DNA from: CAZFLD01 sp964519835
GTDB taxonomy: Bacteria; Spirochaetota; Spirochaetia; DSM-27196; CAZFLD01
Assembly: GCA_964519835.1 (NCBI GenBank)
Contig: CAZFLD010000061.1
Span: 1-26,490, forward strand
Direction of reading: 5' to 3'
Length of the DNA stretch: 26,490 bases
The position numbers were made by a program, and so were the translations under genes. The notes beneath the pieces were generated by a model. The model did no database searches. It was not told the origin of the DNA and saw only the letters and a program-made list of their open reading frames with translations. The first letter of the stretch is position 1. Each line of letters begins with the position of its first letter. Positions 14,167 through 21,807 of this stretch are shown here, piece after piece.

Positions 14167-14521
14167 CGCCTTTCTCCTCACGCACGTATTCACCGGATTG
14201 ATCGACAAGACCAACCGCGAAATCGACCGGTACGGTAAAAAGGATGCCGGTGCCCGGCGAGCCGAGGCCACCGCATATTTCGTCCAACAAAGGCTTTAGC
14301 CTTCGCACCGCGTCCAGATTGGGAACAACCGACAGGATTGTCTTGTTGTAGGGCTTGTTGCCCTTCATAAACTGCTTGAACTCGGCAAACAGGGGGACTT
14401 CGTAGGTCAAAAAGCGGCCCATGCCCTCCGAGTCGACGATTGTCGCACCTTGGATTCCCGCCTCGACATAGGCTTCGAGCACGCGTTCGAGGAAGTCTTC
14501 GCGATTGAGCACAAAGACCAT
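14159..14521 (-). CDS. PII-like (P-II family) signalling protein
   Basis: This roughly 120-residue protein has the PII/CutA-type ferredoxin-like pattern: MVFVLNREDFLERVLEAYVEAGIQGATIVDSEGMG, then a middle segment ending TILSVVPNLDAVRRLKPLLDEI, then GLGSPGTGILFTVPVDFAVG, which resembles the B-loop and last strand of PII. The T-loop region is short and lacks the canonical tyrosine context, so this is a PII-like rather than a classical GlnB/GlnK protein. The ligand cannot be read from sequence. The ATG at 14521 lies five bases after the beta-phosphoglucomutase stop; a TTG at 14530 overlapping that stop is an alternative. It is coupled to EIIA downstream. Confidence 0.75.
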   Translation of the reverse strand: MVFVLNREDFLERVLEAYVEAGIQGATIVDSEGMGRFLTYEVPLFAEFKQFMKGNKPYNKTILSVVPNLDAVRRLKPLLDEICGGLGSPGTGILFTVPVDFAVGLVDQSGEYVREEKGDE

Positions 14522-14526
14522 AAGTC

Positions 14527-15201
14527 TCAACGTGGCTTACCCGTTTTGATAAGTGTTTTTGCATCGACATCCGCAACCGACGGTACAACCGGCACGTTGC
14601 GGCCGGCAAAAAGCTCAGGCTCACCAATCGCAACCGCGGCCATGCCGCCCGCAAGCGCGGCATCGATTCCGGCGGGCGCATCCTCGAATACGATGCAGTC
14701 GCCCGGTTGCGCGCCCAAGTTCTCGGCGCAGATCAAAAATCCCTGGGGATCCGGCTTGCTCTTGGTGATATCGTGGCCGGTTACTATCGCTTGAAAGTAG
14801 GAGTTCATGTTCACGGCGTCGATAATAGTGCCGGCATTCCGGCTCGATGAGAACACACCACAGCCGACGTTTAGCCGGGCAAGCGCGTCGAGAAGCTCCG
14901 TCGATCCAGGCAGCCGGTCCTCCGGTTTGAGGGTGGCAATAAGCTCCTGGTAGTACCCGTTCTTTCGGTCGGTCATCTCCTGTTTCTTCTCCTCCGAGAA
15001 GTCCACGTCCGCACCGAGCTTGGCCGCCTCCCGCAGGATTGCCTCAAGCGACTCGCGACGGCTGATGCCACGCACCAAGTCTCCCCAGTTGTCACGGAAG
15101 GGCAATCCGTCCTCCTCCGCCATGCGCTTCCACGCCTGTGTGTGAAATTCGTCCGTGGTGATCAGAACGCCGTCTAGGTCGAAGATGACTGCTTGAAACA
15201 T
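14527..15201 (-). CDS. pgmB: Beta-phosphoglucomutase (HAD superfamily)
   Basis: This 224-residue protein interconverts beta-glucose 1-phosphate and glucose 6-phosphate. The nucleophile and acid/base aspartates are in FDLDGVL (D8, D10). The cap has EFHTQAW with the family histidine and GISRRESL with the phosphate-binding arginine. FSSSRNA replaces the usual SASKN, and KSKPDPQGF and FEDAPAGIDAA supply the lysine and metal-binding acids. Such enzymes normally act with GH65 phosphorylases, whose only copy here (4538-5362) is dead. It appears to be the first gene of the operon running into PII-like, EIIA and mrp genes. A weak promoter (TTGCCT, 17 bases, TAGCGT) lies just upstream. Confidence 0.9.
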   Translation of the reverse strand: MFQAVIFDLDGVLITTDEFHTQAWKRMAEEDGLPFRDNWGDLVRGISRRESLEAILREAAKLGADVDFSEEKKQEMTDRKNGYYQELIATLKPEDRLPGSTELLDALARLNVGCGVFSSSRNAGTIIDAVNMNSYFQAIVTGHDITKSKPDPQGFLICAENLGAQPGDCIVFEDAPAGIDAALAGGMAAVAIGEPELFAGRNVPVVPSVADVDAKTLIKTGKPR

Positions 15202-15294
15202 AGCCCCACGCTAGCGATTCCCGTCGCAAGAGGCAAGCCCCGCTTCACACTCTCCGCTGTGGTCCCGTAGTATGATAAGCAGGGAGGACCTTAT

Positions 15295-15666
15295 ATGGCG
15301 GTTCAATCCGATCAGGAAAAGAGCTTGGAAGCTGCACGGTGCGAGGTAGATGCGTGGCTGGGACTCATAGACCACTCGTCGTTTGGTGAGAGCTGGGAGA
15401 GGGCGTCGACGCTCTTTCGCAACAGCCTATCGAAGGAAGTGTGGGAGGAAACAATACAAAAGACGCAGGACACGTTGGGGAGGGTTCTGAATCGGAAGGA
15501 AAACGATCGGGTGTACGCTACCGAGCTTCCCGGCGGGCCCGATGGCGAGTACTTTACCTTTGTTTTTCTGTCTGAGATGGAGAGGAAGAAGTCGGCTACC
15601 GAGCGGGTGGTCCTGATGACGGATACGGACGGCGCGCCGCGCGTCTCCGGCTACTTTATTCAGTAG
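15295..15666 (+). CDS. DUF4019 domain protein
   Basis: This 123-residue protein matches the DUF4019 pattern: AWLGLIDHSSFGESWERAS, a helical segment, DTLGRVLNRK, ELPGGPDGEYFTFVF, ATERVVLMTDTDG and the terminal VSGYFIQ. Many family members are exported, but this one has no signal peptide and begins with a charged stretch, so it is probably cytoplasmic. The function of the family is not known to me. The ATG at 15295 follows a clear Shine-Dalgarno (AGGGAGG, 15281-15287), with a TATGAT -10-like element at 15271. It is convergent with the cyclase gene. Confidence 0.82.
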   Translation: MAVQSDQEKSLEAARCEVDAWLGLIDHSSFGESWERASTLFRNSLSKEVWEETIQKTQDTLGRVLNRKENDRVYATELPGGPDGEYFTFVFLSEMERKKSATERVVLMTDTDGAPRVSGYFIQ

Positions 15667-15714
15667 AGGCGGATTCAGTAGCACCGGCGATGCGGGATGG
15701 GCCCCGCAAAACGA

Positions 15715-17010
15715 CTATTCCGCGTTCCCGAAATCGTAGCGAATGATACCGGTGTCGGAGACCTCCTGGCCGACGTAGCCCCGGGCGGTCATTCGATCCA
15801 GTGCGTCTTGCACTTCGTCGAGGGGTAGCTTGGCTTTGTTGGCCACTTGAATAACGGTGACGCGACCGCCGAGCTCGGTGGCCGCCTCCAAGACGGCCTG
15901 CTCGATCACCTTGGGGCGTTCGGCTGCCTGCTTTTTTTGCCGCATGCGGCGAGCAATCAGGGCGCGAATCCCCGTGGCGAACGGCAGAATTCCGAGCAGT
16001 ACAAACGGCACAATCATCCACGTAAGGCCGAATCCAAAAAACCCGATGCCAAAGCCGGTGCCAAAAACGGTGCCCGCGATTACGCCGCCGCTTGCGTCTT
16101 TGTTGTCCTTTTTCTCTTTCTCGCTGCCCTTCTTTTTTGATGCCTCGTTCGAGATCTCCACAACGGCTTTGTGCTTGGTTTCCTCCGGCAGGGAGTCCCA
16201 CTTTGCAATGGCTGCATCGAGCACACGTTCGGCTATGCCGTACACGCTTCGCTCGATTGCCGAAGAGAACTCTTCCTCGCCTTTGTTTTGTTTTTCGGCG
16301 AGCTTGTCCCGCTCCCGGACGAGGCGAGCCTTGGCCTGGTCCATTTCGGGATCTTGGTCGGGGAGATCTTGGCCGGGGGGGGCTTGGCCGGGCGTGGGGC
16401 CGGGCACCTTCTCGGTCGACATACCATCCGACGCGGTCCCGCCGCCTGCGGCACCGTTTTCCGGTCCGTTTTCCGCGCCTGTCTCGAGGGCAAACAGCTC
16501 GATGGCCCGGCTAATGTTGTGAAGCCGCTTTTTCCCTAACGGCGTGGACGGTTTGTGGACCTTTGCGCGCACCTGCCGGTAGACGTCCTCGCTCAAGCAG
16601 ATCCCCCCGGGGCGAGAAAACGGCAGTATTCGTGCGGCTTCGTTTACGCCGGCCCCAAACACCCGGCCCTCCTCCTCGCGAATCTCACCGAGGTGGATGC
16701 CGATTCGCAGGCGAAACTGCATGTGCGGGTCAGTTGTCCGGTTGTATTCCTGAATCGCGTATTGAATCTCGAGGGCGCACGTGGTGGCATCCCGGACGCT
16801 GGGAAAGAGGACCAAGAGTCCGTCGCCTATGGCGTCCACCAAACGTCCCTGGAAAGACTCGATGACGGGAAAGAGGATGCGGTTGTGCTCTTTGAGCAGG
16901 GCGATGGTGCGGTCCTCGTCCTGCTCCATCAATCGCGAATACGACGCTATGTCCGTAAACATTATGGCGGCCAGTCGCGCCTCGCCTGATCGCCCCTCAG
17001 CTGATGACAT
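15715..17010 (-). CDS. Class III nucleotide cyclase with two TM helices and a C-terminal winged-helix-like domain
   Basis: This is a 431-residue protein. The cyclase homology domain occupies about residues 12-175. Metal-binding aspartates are D20 (MFTDIASYSRLM) and D63 (IGDGLLVLF), and the transition-state residues are N123 and R127 (GVNEAAR). The purine-selecting pair is unusual. The position normally Lys is D59 and the position normally Asp/Thr is R116. A Gly/Pro-rich linker (176-220) leads to a charged helical segment (about 220-305). Two hydrophobic segments follow (about 309-329 and 331-352), and a C-terminal domain (365-431) with VIQVANKAKLPLDEVQDALDRMTARGYV looks like a winged helix. 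An ATP product (cAMP) is not assured. It starts 14 bases after crtI and is probably cotranscribed with it. Confidence 0.87.
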   Translation of the reverse strand: MSSAEGRSGEARLAAIMFTDIASYSRLMEQDEDRTIALLKEHNRILFPVIESFQGRLVDAIGDGLLVLFPSVRDATTCALEIQYAIQEYNRTTDPHMQFRLRIGIHLGEIREEEGRVFGAGVNEAARILPFSRPGGICLSEDVYRQVRAKVHKPSTPLGKKRLHNISRAIELFALETGAENGPENGAAGGGTASDGMSTEKVPGPTPGQAPPGQDLPDQDPEMDQAKARLVRERDKLAEKQNKGEEEFSSAIERSVYGIAERVLDAAIAKWDSLPEETKHKAVVEISNEASKKKGSEKEKKDNKDASGGVIAGTVFGTGFGIGFFGFGLTWMIVPFVLLGILPFATGIRALIARRMRQKKQAAERPKVIEQAVLEAATELGGRVTVIQVANKAKLPLDEVQDALDRMTARGYVGQEVSDTGIIRYDFGNAE

Positions 17011-17024
17011 GGTGGTCCCCCGGA

Positions 17025-18515
17025 CTAGTCTCGGCTCTCCGATACCCGAATTGCCGCCAGTTTACCGGAAATCATGCTCATCGTCGTGCCCGTTCCCGGA
17101 ACCGTGTAGTGTCCCGCATAGTAGAGGTTGGGTATCTTGGGAGACTTGTTGGGCGGTCTAAAATAGGCGGTTTGAAAGAGCGTCTGGCCCAGGCCGAAGG
17201 CCGTGCCTCGGTAGGCGTTGTACACGTTTTTGAAGTCACTCACCGACATAGACTCCACAAACTCGATGTCGTCACAAAGCGACTCTCCCGTAAGCGACTC
17301 CATCCTGCCAAGAATGATCTCGAAGTACTTGTCCCGTATCGACGGTTCGTCGGGCAGATCGGCGGCGCACGGCACGAGAATAAACACGGCCTCTTTGCCT
17401 TTTGGCGCGGCGGCGGGGTCGGTGATCGACGGCACGTGTACGTAGAAAAGCGGATTCTCCGGCCATCGTGGATTGCCGTACACGGCGTCAAAATGGTCGT
17501 CCCAGTCGGTGTCGAAGAAAAACGTGTGGTGGGATAGGCTTGTGATCTTCCGACGAAATCCGACGTAGAAATTGAGTACCGCCGGTGCCAGAACCCACTT
17601 CTTTCGTCGCCTCTGGTCGACGTGGCGGTACGCTCGTGGGACCAGATCATCCTCGACGTGAAGGTAGTCGGCATTGGCAATCAGCGCGTCCGCCGCTACC
17701 TCACCGTGGCCGTCGACGGCAACCGCGTGTGCCCGGCCGTTTTGTACGGTGATGCCGGTTACAGGCGCGGAAAAGTGGAATCGCGCGCCGTGCTTCTCCG
17801 CGACGGCCTGCATCGACTCCACCACACGGGCAAAACCCCCGTCGGGATACCAGGTGCCGAGTCCAAAGTCGATGTAGTTCATCAAAGTGTAGACGGCGGG
17901 CGTCTTGGCGGCGTAGCTTCCCAGAAACACCACCGGGAACTCGAGGATTTTGATCAAATATGGATGAGTAAAGTATCGTCGAATAAGGTTTCGATATGTC
18001 TTGAATAAATTGATCGAGCGAAGGTTTGAAACAAGCGTGCGGTTTACCATGTCGAATAGCGAGTTGAAGTTCCGGTAGATAAAGCCGCCCATCGCGAACT
18101 CGAATTTTTTTCGCGCCTGATCGATAAACGCAAAAAGCGCTTTGCCGGCGCCCGGTTCAACGGATTCAAAGACACGCGCCGCCGCGTTTAGATCGGCCGG
18201 TACCTCGAGCACGCTGTTTGTGGCGTCGGGAAGGCTTTGTCCAAAGTAGACCTTGTAGCTTGGATCAACGCGGCGTACGTCGTAGAAATCCTCCCGCTTG
18301 GTGCATAGGTCCTCGAACCACTTGTCGTGCTCGCCCGGCATCCAGTACCAACTCGGCCCCATGTCCATGGAAAAGCCGTTCTTCCGCAGGGCCCTGGCGC
18401 GTCCGCCGACCCACTCGTTTTTCTCGAAGACGTCCACCTCGTAGCCCGCCTGGGCAAGGTACGCCGCCGCAGAGATTCCGCCAAAACCGGCACCGATGAC
18501 TACTGCCTTAGGCAT
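17025..18515 (-). CDS. crtI: CrtI-type phytoene desaturase/carotenoid dehydrogenase
   Basis: This 496-residue FAD enzyme of the CrtI family introduces double bases into phytoene or modifies carotenes at the membrane. The N-terminal dinucleotide-binding fold reads VIGAGFGGISAAAYLAQAGY, then VFEKNEWVGGRA and FSMDMGPSWYWMP, all family signatures. The C-terminal FAD segment is NLYYAGHYTVPGTGTTMSMISGKLAA. Length is typical. No phytoene synthase or cyclase-for-carotene genes are in the window, so the pathway must continue elsewhere, or this copy acts on an imported or distally made substrate. The ATG at 18515 lies 28 bases after a membrane-protein gene, and the nucleotide cyclase gene follows at 14 bases. 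Confidence 0.92.
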   Translation of the reverse strand: MPKAVVIGAGFGGISAAAYLAQAGYEVDVFEKNEWVGGRARALRKNGFSMDMGPSWYWMPGEHDKWFEDLCTKREDFYDVRRVDPSYKVYFGQSLPDATNSVLEVPADLNAAARVFESVEPGAGKALFAFIDQARKKFEFAMGGFIYRNFNSLFDMVNRTLVSNLRSINLFKTYRNLIRRYFTHPYLIKILEFPVVFLGSYAAKTPAVYTLMNYIDFGLGTWYPDGGFARVVESMQAVAEKHGARFHFSAPVTGITVQNGRAHAVAVDGHGEVAADALIANADYLHVEDDLVPRAYRHVDQRRRKKWVLAPAVLNFYVGFRRKITSLSHHTFFFDTDWDDHFDAVYGNPRWPENPLFYVHVPSITDPAAAPKGKEAVFILVPCAADLPDEPSIRDKYFEIILGRMESLTGESLCDDIEFVESMSVSDFKNVYNAYRGTAFGLGQTLFQTAYFRPPNKSPKIPNLYYAGHYTVPGTGTTMSMISGKLAAIRVSESRD

Positions 18516-18543
18516 TCGCGACTGTCCCCCTTATGTGGATATC

Positions 18544-19533
18544 CTACGGGCGCTGCGCGCCGCGGTCAATTACGAACTGTGCCGCCGTCGTCGTAATACA
18601 AATGACGGTGACCGCGACTATCCACGAGCTTGTGTTGGTACCGTCAAACACGCTGTCGATGCCCGGCGCGAACAGCAGCGACACGAGGCCTACGAGAAGC
18701 TGAAGCAACAACATACGCCGGAGTTCTTCCGCACGCACGGGCGCCGACCGGCCCGTTCGCCATGCGCGCACCAGCCTTGGGTGAGAAATCAACTCAGCGT
18801 AGGCCCACGACGGTACCACCAGCAATAGCGCCGGGTACGTGGAGGACTCGAGTGATCGAAGAACGGTGGCGCCGGGCACAAATCCCGAGGCGATACGCAG
18901 GGCGATGACCGGCAACCAGAATAGGAGCGTCAACCCCGCGCGTCGGGTGAATGGGATAGCAGGAGCCCGTGGCGCATCCATCCGACCACGCCGATCTGCT
19001 CGCACGATCCGCCACGCCCACAGTAACGCGGCCGCGAGGCACGCGGCGAGGCCCGCCACCGTGAGCGTCGACTGCGCCCCGGGTGTTAGCCCCGTCTCCG
19101 GGCCGGCGGGAACGCGTGCCACCGCCACAAGCACAAACGCGAATAGCGCCGCCGCCGGCACCCAGGGCGTTGACTCAGCGTCGCCGCCGACCAGGATAAG
19201 CGGCGCCGAACCGCCGGTAAGGACCAACCCCGCGAAGCCGGCGACGCCAAAAGCCACAAGCGCGCCGGGAAAGACCGCTATGGCCGTGGCGACGGCGGCC
19301 GCCGAGCCGGCTAGGAAGGCCGTGACAACCCGGAGCGCCGGGCGCTGTCGGAACCTGTTTTGAGCAACCAGGGCCACCACCAACGGCGCCGGCAAGAGGG
19401 CCGCGGACAGCAAGGGATAGGCGTGGCCCATGTTTGGGTTTGTGACGGCAAAGCGGGCAAGGGCGGTGATCGTCGCGGCCACCGGAACGATAGGTCCGAA
19501 CAAAGCCGCAAGTTGTCCGTTCCTTAGTCCCAA
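18544..19533 (-). CDS. Polytopic membrane protein, unknown
   Basis: This roughly 329-residue, Ala/Val/Leu-rich protein has about nine to ten predicted TM helices across its whole length, with arginine-rich cytoplasmic loops (for example IVRADRRGRMDAPRAP and LVRAWRTGRSAPVRAEELRR). I do not recognise a family or any catalytic motif. No ATG lies near the beginning. The TTG at 19533, overlapping the stop of the preceding gene by ten bases, is the likeliest start because the frame above it is antisense-like sequence inside that gene. The tight overlap and the following crtI gene suggest a shared operon, possibly a partner of the upstream sensor protein. Confidence 0.68.
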   Translation of the reverse strand: MGLRNGQLAALFGPIVPVAATITALARFAVTNPNMGHAYPLLSAALLPAPLVVALVAQNRFRQRPALRVVTAFLAGSAAAVATAIAVFPGALVAFGVAGFAGLVLTGGSAPLILVGGDAESTPWVPAAALFAFVLVAVARVPAGPETGLTPGAQSTLTVAGLAACLAAALLWAWRIVRADRRGRMDAPRAPAIPFTRRAGLTLLFWLPVIALRIASGFVPGATVLRSLESSTYPALLLVVPSWAYAELISHPRLVRAWRTGRSAPVRAEELRRMLLLQLLVGLVSLLFAPGIDSVFDGTNTSSWIVAVTVICITTTAAQFVIDRGAQRP

Positions 19534-20810
19534 AGTGTCTTCCGGTGGTCCGAGAGTTTCCTGATAGCGTTCGCAAATGCCGCCGGAAACGCGTCGTGGG
19601 TGGACCACGTTTCGTAGGCCAGAGCAAGCTCCGTATTCTCCTCGATGGGCACTGCAAGAAGATCCATGGCTATGATCGCACAGCCCGTGCTGCCGATGTG
19701 GGGTATGAGCACGGCGGTACAGGCCGGACTGTCCAGGACAACGGGCAGCGATCGAACCGGTAGATACGGCGCAATCCAGCGGCGCACATCCGGGTCCGGT
19801 GGTGAGGATACTCGGCGCACCGGCTGCAGAAGCAAAAGACCGTGGCTGTGGCCGGTGGGGCACAACTCCGCCGTCATCCCTGCCGCCCGGAGGAAGGCCA
19901 CCCCCCGCACAACGCCGTCCGCGCCACCTGCTACCTCAGCGACACGACGGTACCGGAGTGCCGATTCGAGCGCCGGACCGGCCAACTCCGCCAGCATCGC
20001 CGCACGCTCGTGCCGCATCTTCTCTCGATCACTTGGTTCGTCCGACCGGCGCACTTTCATGGTGATAACCGCGTAGACCGAACCAAAAGCCGAGATGGGC
20101 AGCGCAAGGTCCGGTGCCGCGAGCTCCTGCGGGCTGGGAAACTCCGGTTGCAGACAGGCGGAGTAGGGCAGACCGTTCTCCGCCACCCATCGCACAACCG
20201 CAAACTGCGGCTCCCTCCTTGCGGCGTCTTTGTCCGGTGCCACGTAAGCCGGTGCCGCCGGCTTGCCGCCGACGACCGAGGCAACGTGTTTGCTCAGCTC
20301 ACCGAGAAATGCCTCAGGCGACGTCCTCGGTAGGGCCCGAATTTGCGCGCCGGGGCCCCGACGGGTCGACGAGCCGGCCTCGAAACGCGACTTCCTCCTC
20401 GCGATTGCCTTGAATCGGTCACGATAGACGGTCACCCATTTGTTGCGGGCCGATGCCACGGCGGAAACCGCTACGGCTACGACCGAAAGCAGAGCGATTG
20501 GCAACCACAAGCTTTGGACCGCCTCATCCAACAGTCGCGCATAGACGGTCAAACCTTCGGAGCGAAGGTGAACCATAAACGGTATACCAAGGTAACTCAC
20601 CGCGATCGACAAAAGCAGAACCGGCAAACCGACCAAAAACCCGTAGGCGGCCCCGAACACGATCGGTACCGCAAAAATCGGAATGCCATGCAGAGTCGCC
20701 ACGCTGTCCGGACGAGCCAGGTGGATCAACGCCGCCACGGCGATTGTCGCCGTCAGCCCCTCGAGGATGGGGACCAATGGATGTGTGCGACGGCCGTCGG
20801 GCGATCTCAT
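19524..20810 (-). CDS. Membrane-anchored GAF-like sensor protein, unknown
   Basis: This 428-residue protein has four TM segments in the first 120 residues (about 14-31, 41-60, 61-78, 99-120) with short loops. A basic juxtamembrane helix follows (NKWVTVYRDRFKAIARRKSRFE) and then about 280 soluble residues. The segment around 235-300 (LALPISAFGSVYAVITMKV, then AAMLAELAGPALESALRYRRV) has the look of the end of a GAF domain. The remainder matches nothing I know, and no kinase, GGDEF or phosphatase motif is visible. The ATG at 20810 is the first start, without a clear Shine-Dalgarno. It is the first gene of the operon that continues to the polytopic protein, crtI and the cyclase, so a sensing role is plausible but unproven. 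Confidence 0.72.
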   Translation of the reverse strand: MRSPDGRRTHPLVPILEGLTATIAVAALIHLARPDSVATLHGIPIFAVPIVFGAAYGFLVGLPVLLLSIAVSYLGIPFMVHLRSEGLTVYARLLDEAVQSLWLPIALLSVVAVAVSAVASARNKWVTVYRDRFKAIARRKSRFEAGSSTRRGPGAQIRALPRTSPEAFLGELSKHVASVVGGKPAAPAYVAPDKDAARREPQFAVVRWVAENGLPYSACLQPEFPSPQELAAPDLALPISAFGSVYAVITMKVRRSDEPSDREKMRHERAAMLAELAGPALESALRYRRVAEVAGGADGVVRGVAFLRAAGMTAELCPTGHSHGLLLLQPVRRVSSPPDPDVRRWIAPYLPVRSLPVVLDSPACTAVLIPHIGSTGCAIIAMDLLAVPIEENTELALAYETWSTHDAFPAAFANAIRKLSDHRKTLWD

Positions 20811-20821
20811 GATACCGGGAG

Positions 20822-21787
20822 ATGATACCAGGACGGGGCCTTTCCACGAAGTCGCACAGCCCGTATTATTCCGGAGTTTTGCCGATAGCAGTCATAGGTC
20901 CGCTGGCCGCAGCGTTTGTATATAGCGTGGGTACCGCCGCCATGCGGACCTCCTCCAAAGCGGGTGTTTCTCCGCTGACACAACTTGGCGTGGCCAATAT
21001 AACCGCCGCCGTTTTAGTCGTTGGTGCAATAACCCTCACTTCGGGATTCTCCGTGCCGGAGGTCTCGATACTTGAATCCGAGTGGATCTGGGCTCCGATT
21101 GGTGCATTTGTGTTTGTGGCGGGCCAGAGTCTTACGCTGCTGGCGCTGTGGCTGGGTGACTCGAGCGTGCAGACCCCCCTTATGGGCACAAAGGCGGTCT
21201 TTGTTGCAATCTACACATCGCTGTTTTTTGGCGAAGTGCTTGGACCCGGCATCTGGATTGCCGTAGCCCTTGTTGCCGTTGGAGTGTTTTTTATCGGCTT
21301 ACAAAAGCGTCGCGTCGTAAACGGCTGGACAATACTCGCGGCGCTTGGCTCCTCCGTTGTTTTTGCCTTTAGCGATGTTGTTGTTTCCCAGGTAGGCCGG
21401 CGCCTTGGGCGAGAGCCGTTTTTGACAACGATGCTGATTGTGGTCGGGGTTGTGAGTGTCCCCTTTTTGTTTGTACCCCTGGTTACAAAGCGGCGGGGGC
21501 GCGACAAGGGACGACGCCGGCTGAGACGGCCCCATCCGGGACTGGTCGTGGGCTCAGCGCTTATCGGCGTGCAGTTTGCGGTGGTGATTTGGGTCTTGAG
21601 CACCTACGGTAACGCGCCGCGGATGAATGTGCTGTACGCGACGCGTGGATTGTGGAGTGTGGTGTTGTTGTTCGCGCTCAACCGTCTTGGTCACGGCCGC
21701 CACATGGAAGAGGTGACCGCGGGAGTATTGGCTCGGCGCTTTGTCGCCGCGGGGCTCTTGGTTGTCGCAATAGTCATAGTGCTTTGA
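20822..21787 (+). CDS. EamA/DMT-family transporter
   Basis: This protein has up to 321 residues and ten hydrophobic segments in two five-helix halves, the drug/metabolite transporter layout. The halves are separated near residue 160 by the basic loop LQKRRVVNG. The second half contains a basic loop KRRGRDKGRRRLRRPHPG before its third helix. The substrate cannot be deduced. The ATG at 20822 gives 19 non-hydrophobic residues before the first helix but has no spaced ribosome site. A TTG at 20879, giving 302 residues and lying just after a promoter-like sequence, is an equally plausible start. The aldo/keto reductase gene follows after 20 bases, so the two are probably cotranscribed. Confidence 0.82.
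   Translation: MIPGRGLSTKSHSPYYSGVLPIAVIGPLAAAFVYSVGTAAMRTSSKAGVSPLTQLGVANITAAVLVVGAITLTSGFSVPEVSILESEWIWAPIGAFVFVAGQSLTLLALWLGDSSVQTPLMGTKAVFVAIYTSLFFGEVLGPGIWIAVALVAVGVFFIGLQKRRVVNGWTILAALGSSVVFAFSDVVVSQVGRRLGREPFLTTMLIVVGVVSVPFLFVPLVTKRRGRDKGRRRLRRPHPGLVVGSALIGVQFAVVIWVLSTYGNAPRMNVLYATRGLWSVVLLFALNRLGHGRHMEEVTAGVLARRFVAAGLLVVAIVIVL
20841..20869 (+). promoter_or_regulatory. Possible promoter of the EamA transporter gene
   Basis: TTTCCA (20841-20846), a 17-base spacer and TATTAT (20864-20869) form a moderate sigma70 match. A transcript from here would begin near 20876, just before a TTG codon at 20879 that is in frame with the transporter and precedes its first TM helix. If used, the ATG at 20822 cannot be the start. 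Confidence 0.35.
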
Positions 21788-21807
21788 GTCCGTTCGAGGA
21801 GGAACAA

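Noticed and set aside
15692..15707. GCGGG/CCCGC hairpin between the DUF4019 and cyclase genes as a terminator
   Set aside because: The stem has only five pairs and there is no T-run after it on either strand.
19534..19863. 110-codon N-terminal extension of the polytopic membrane protein
   Set aside because: It overlaps the end of the GAF-like sensor gene in another frame and is arginine/serine-rich and non-hydrophobic.
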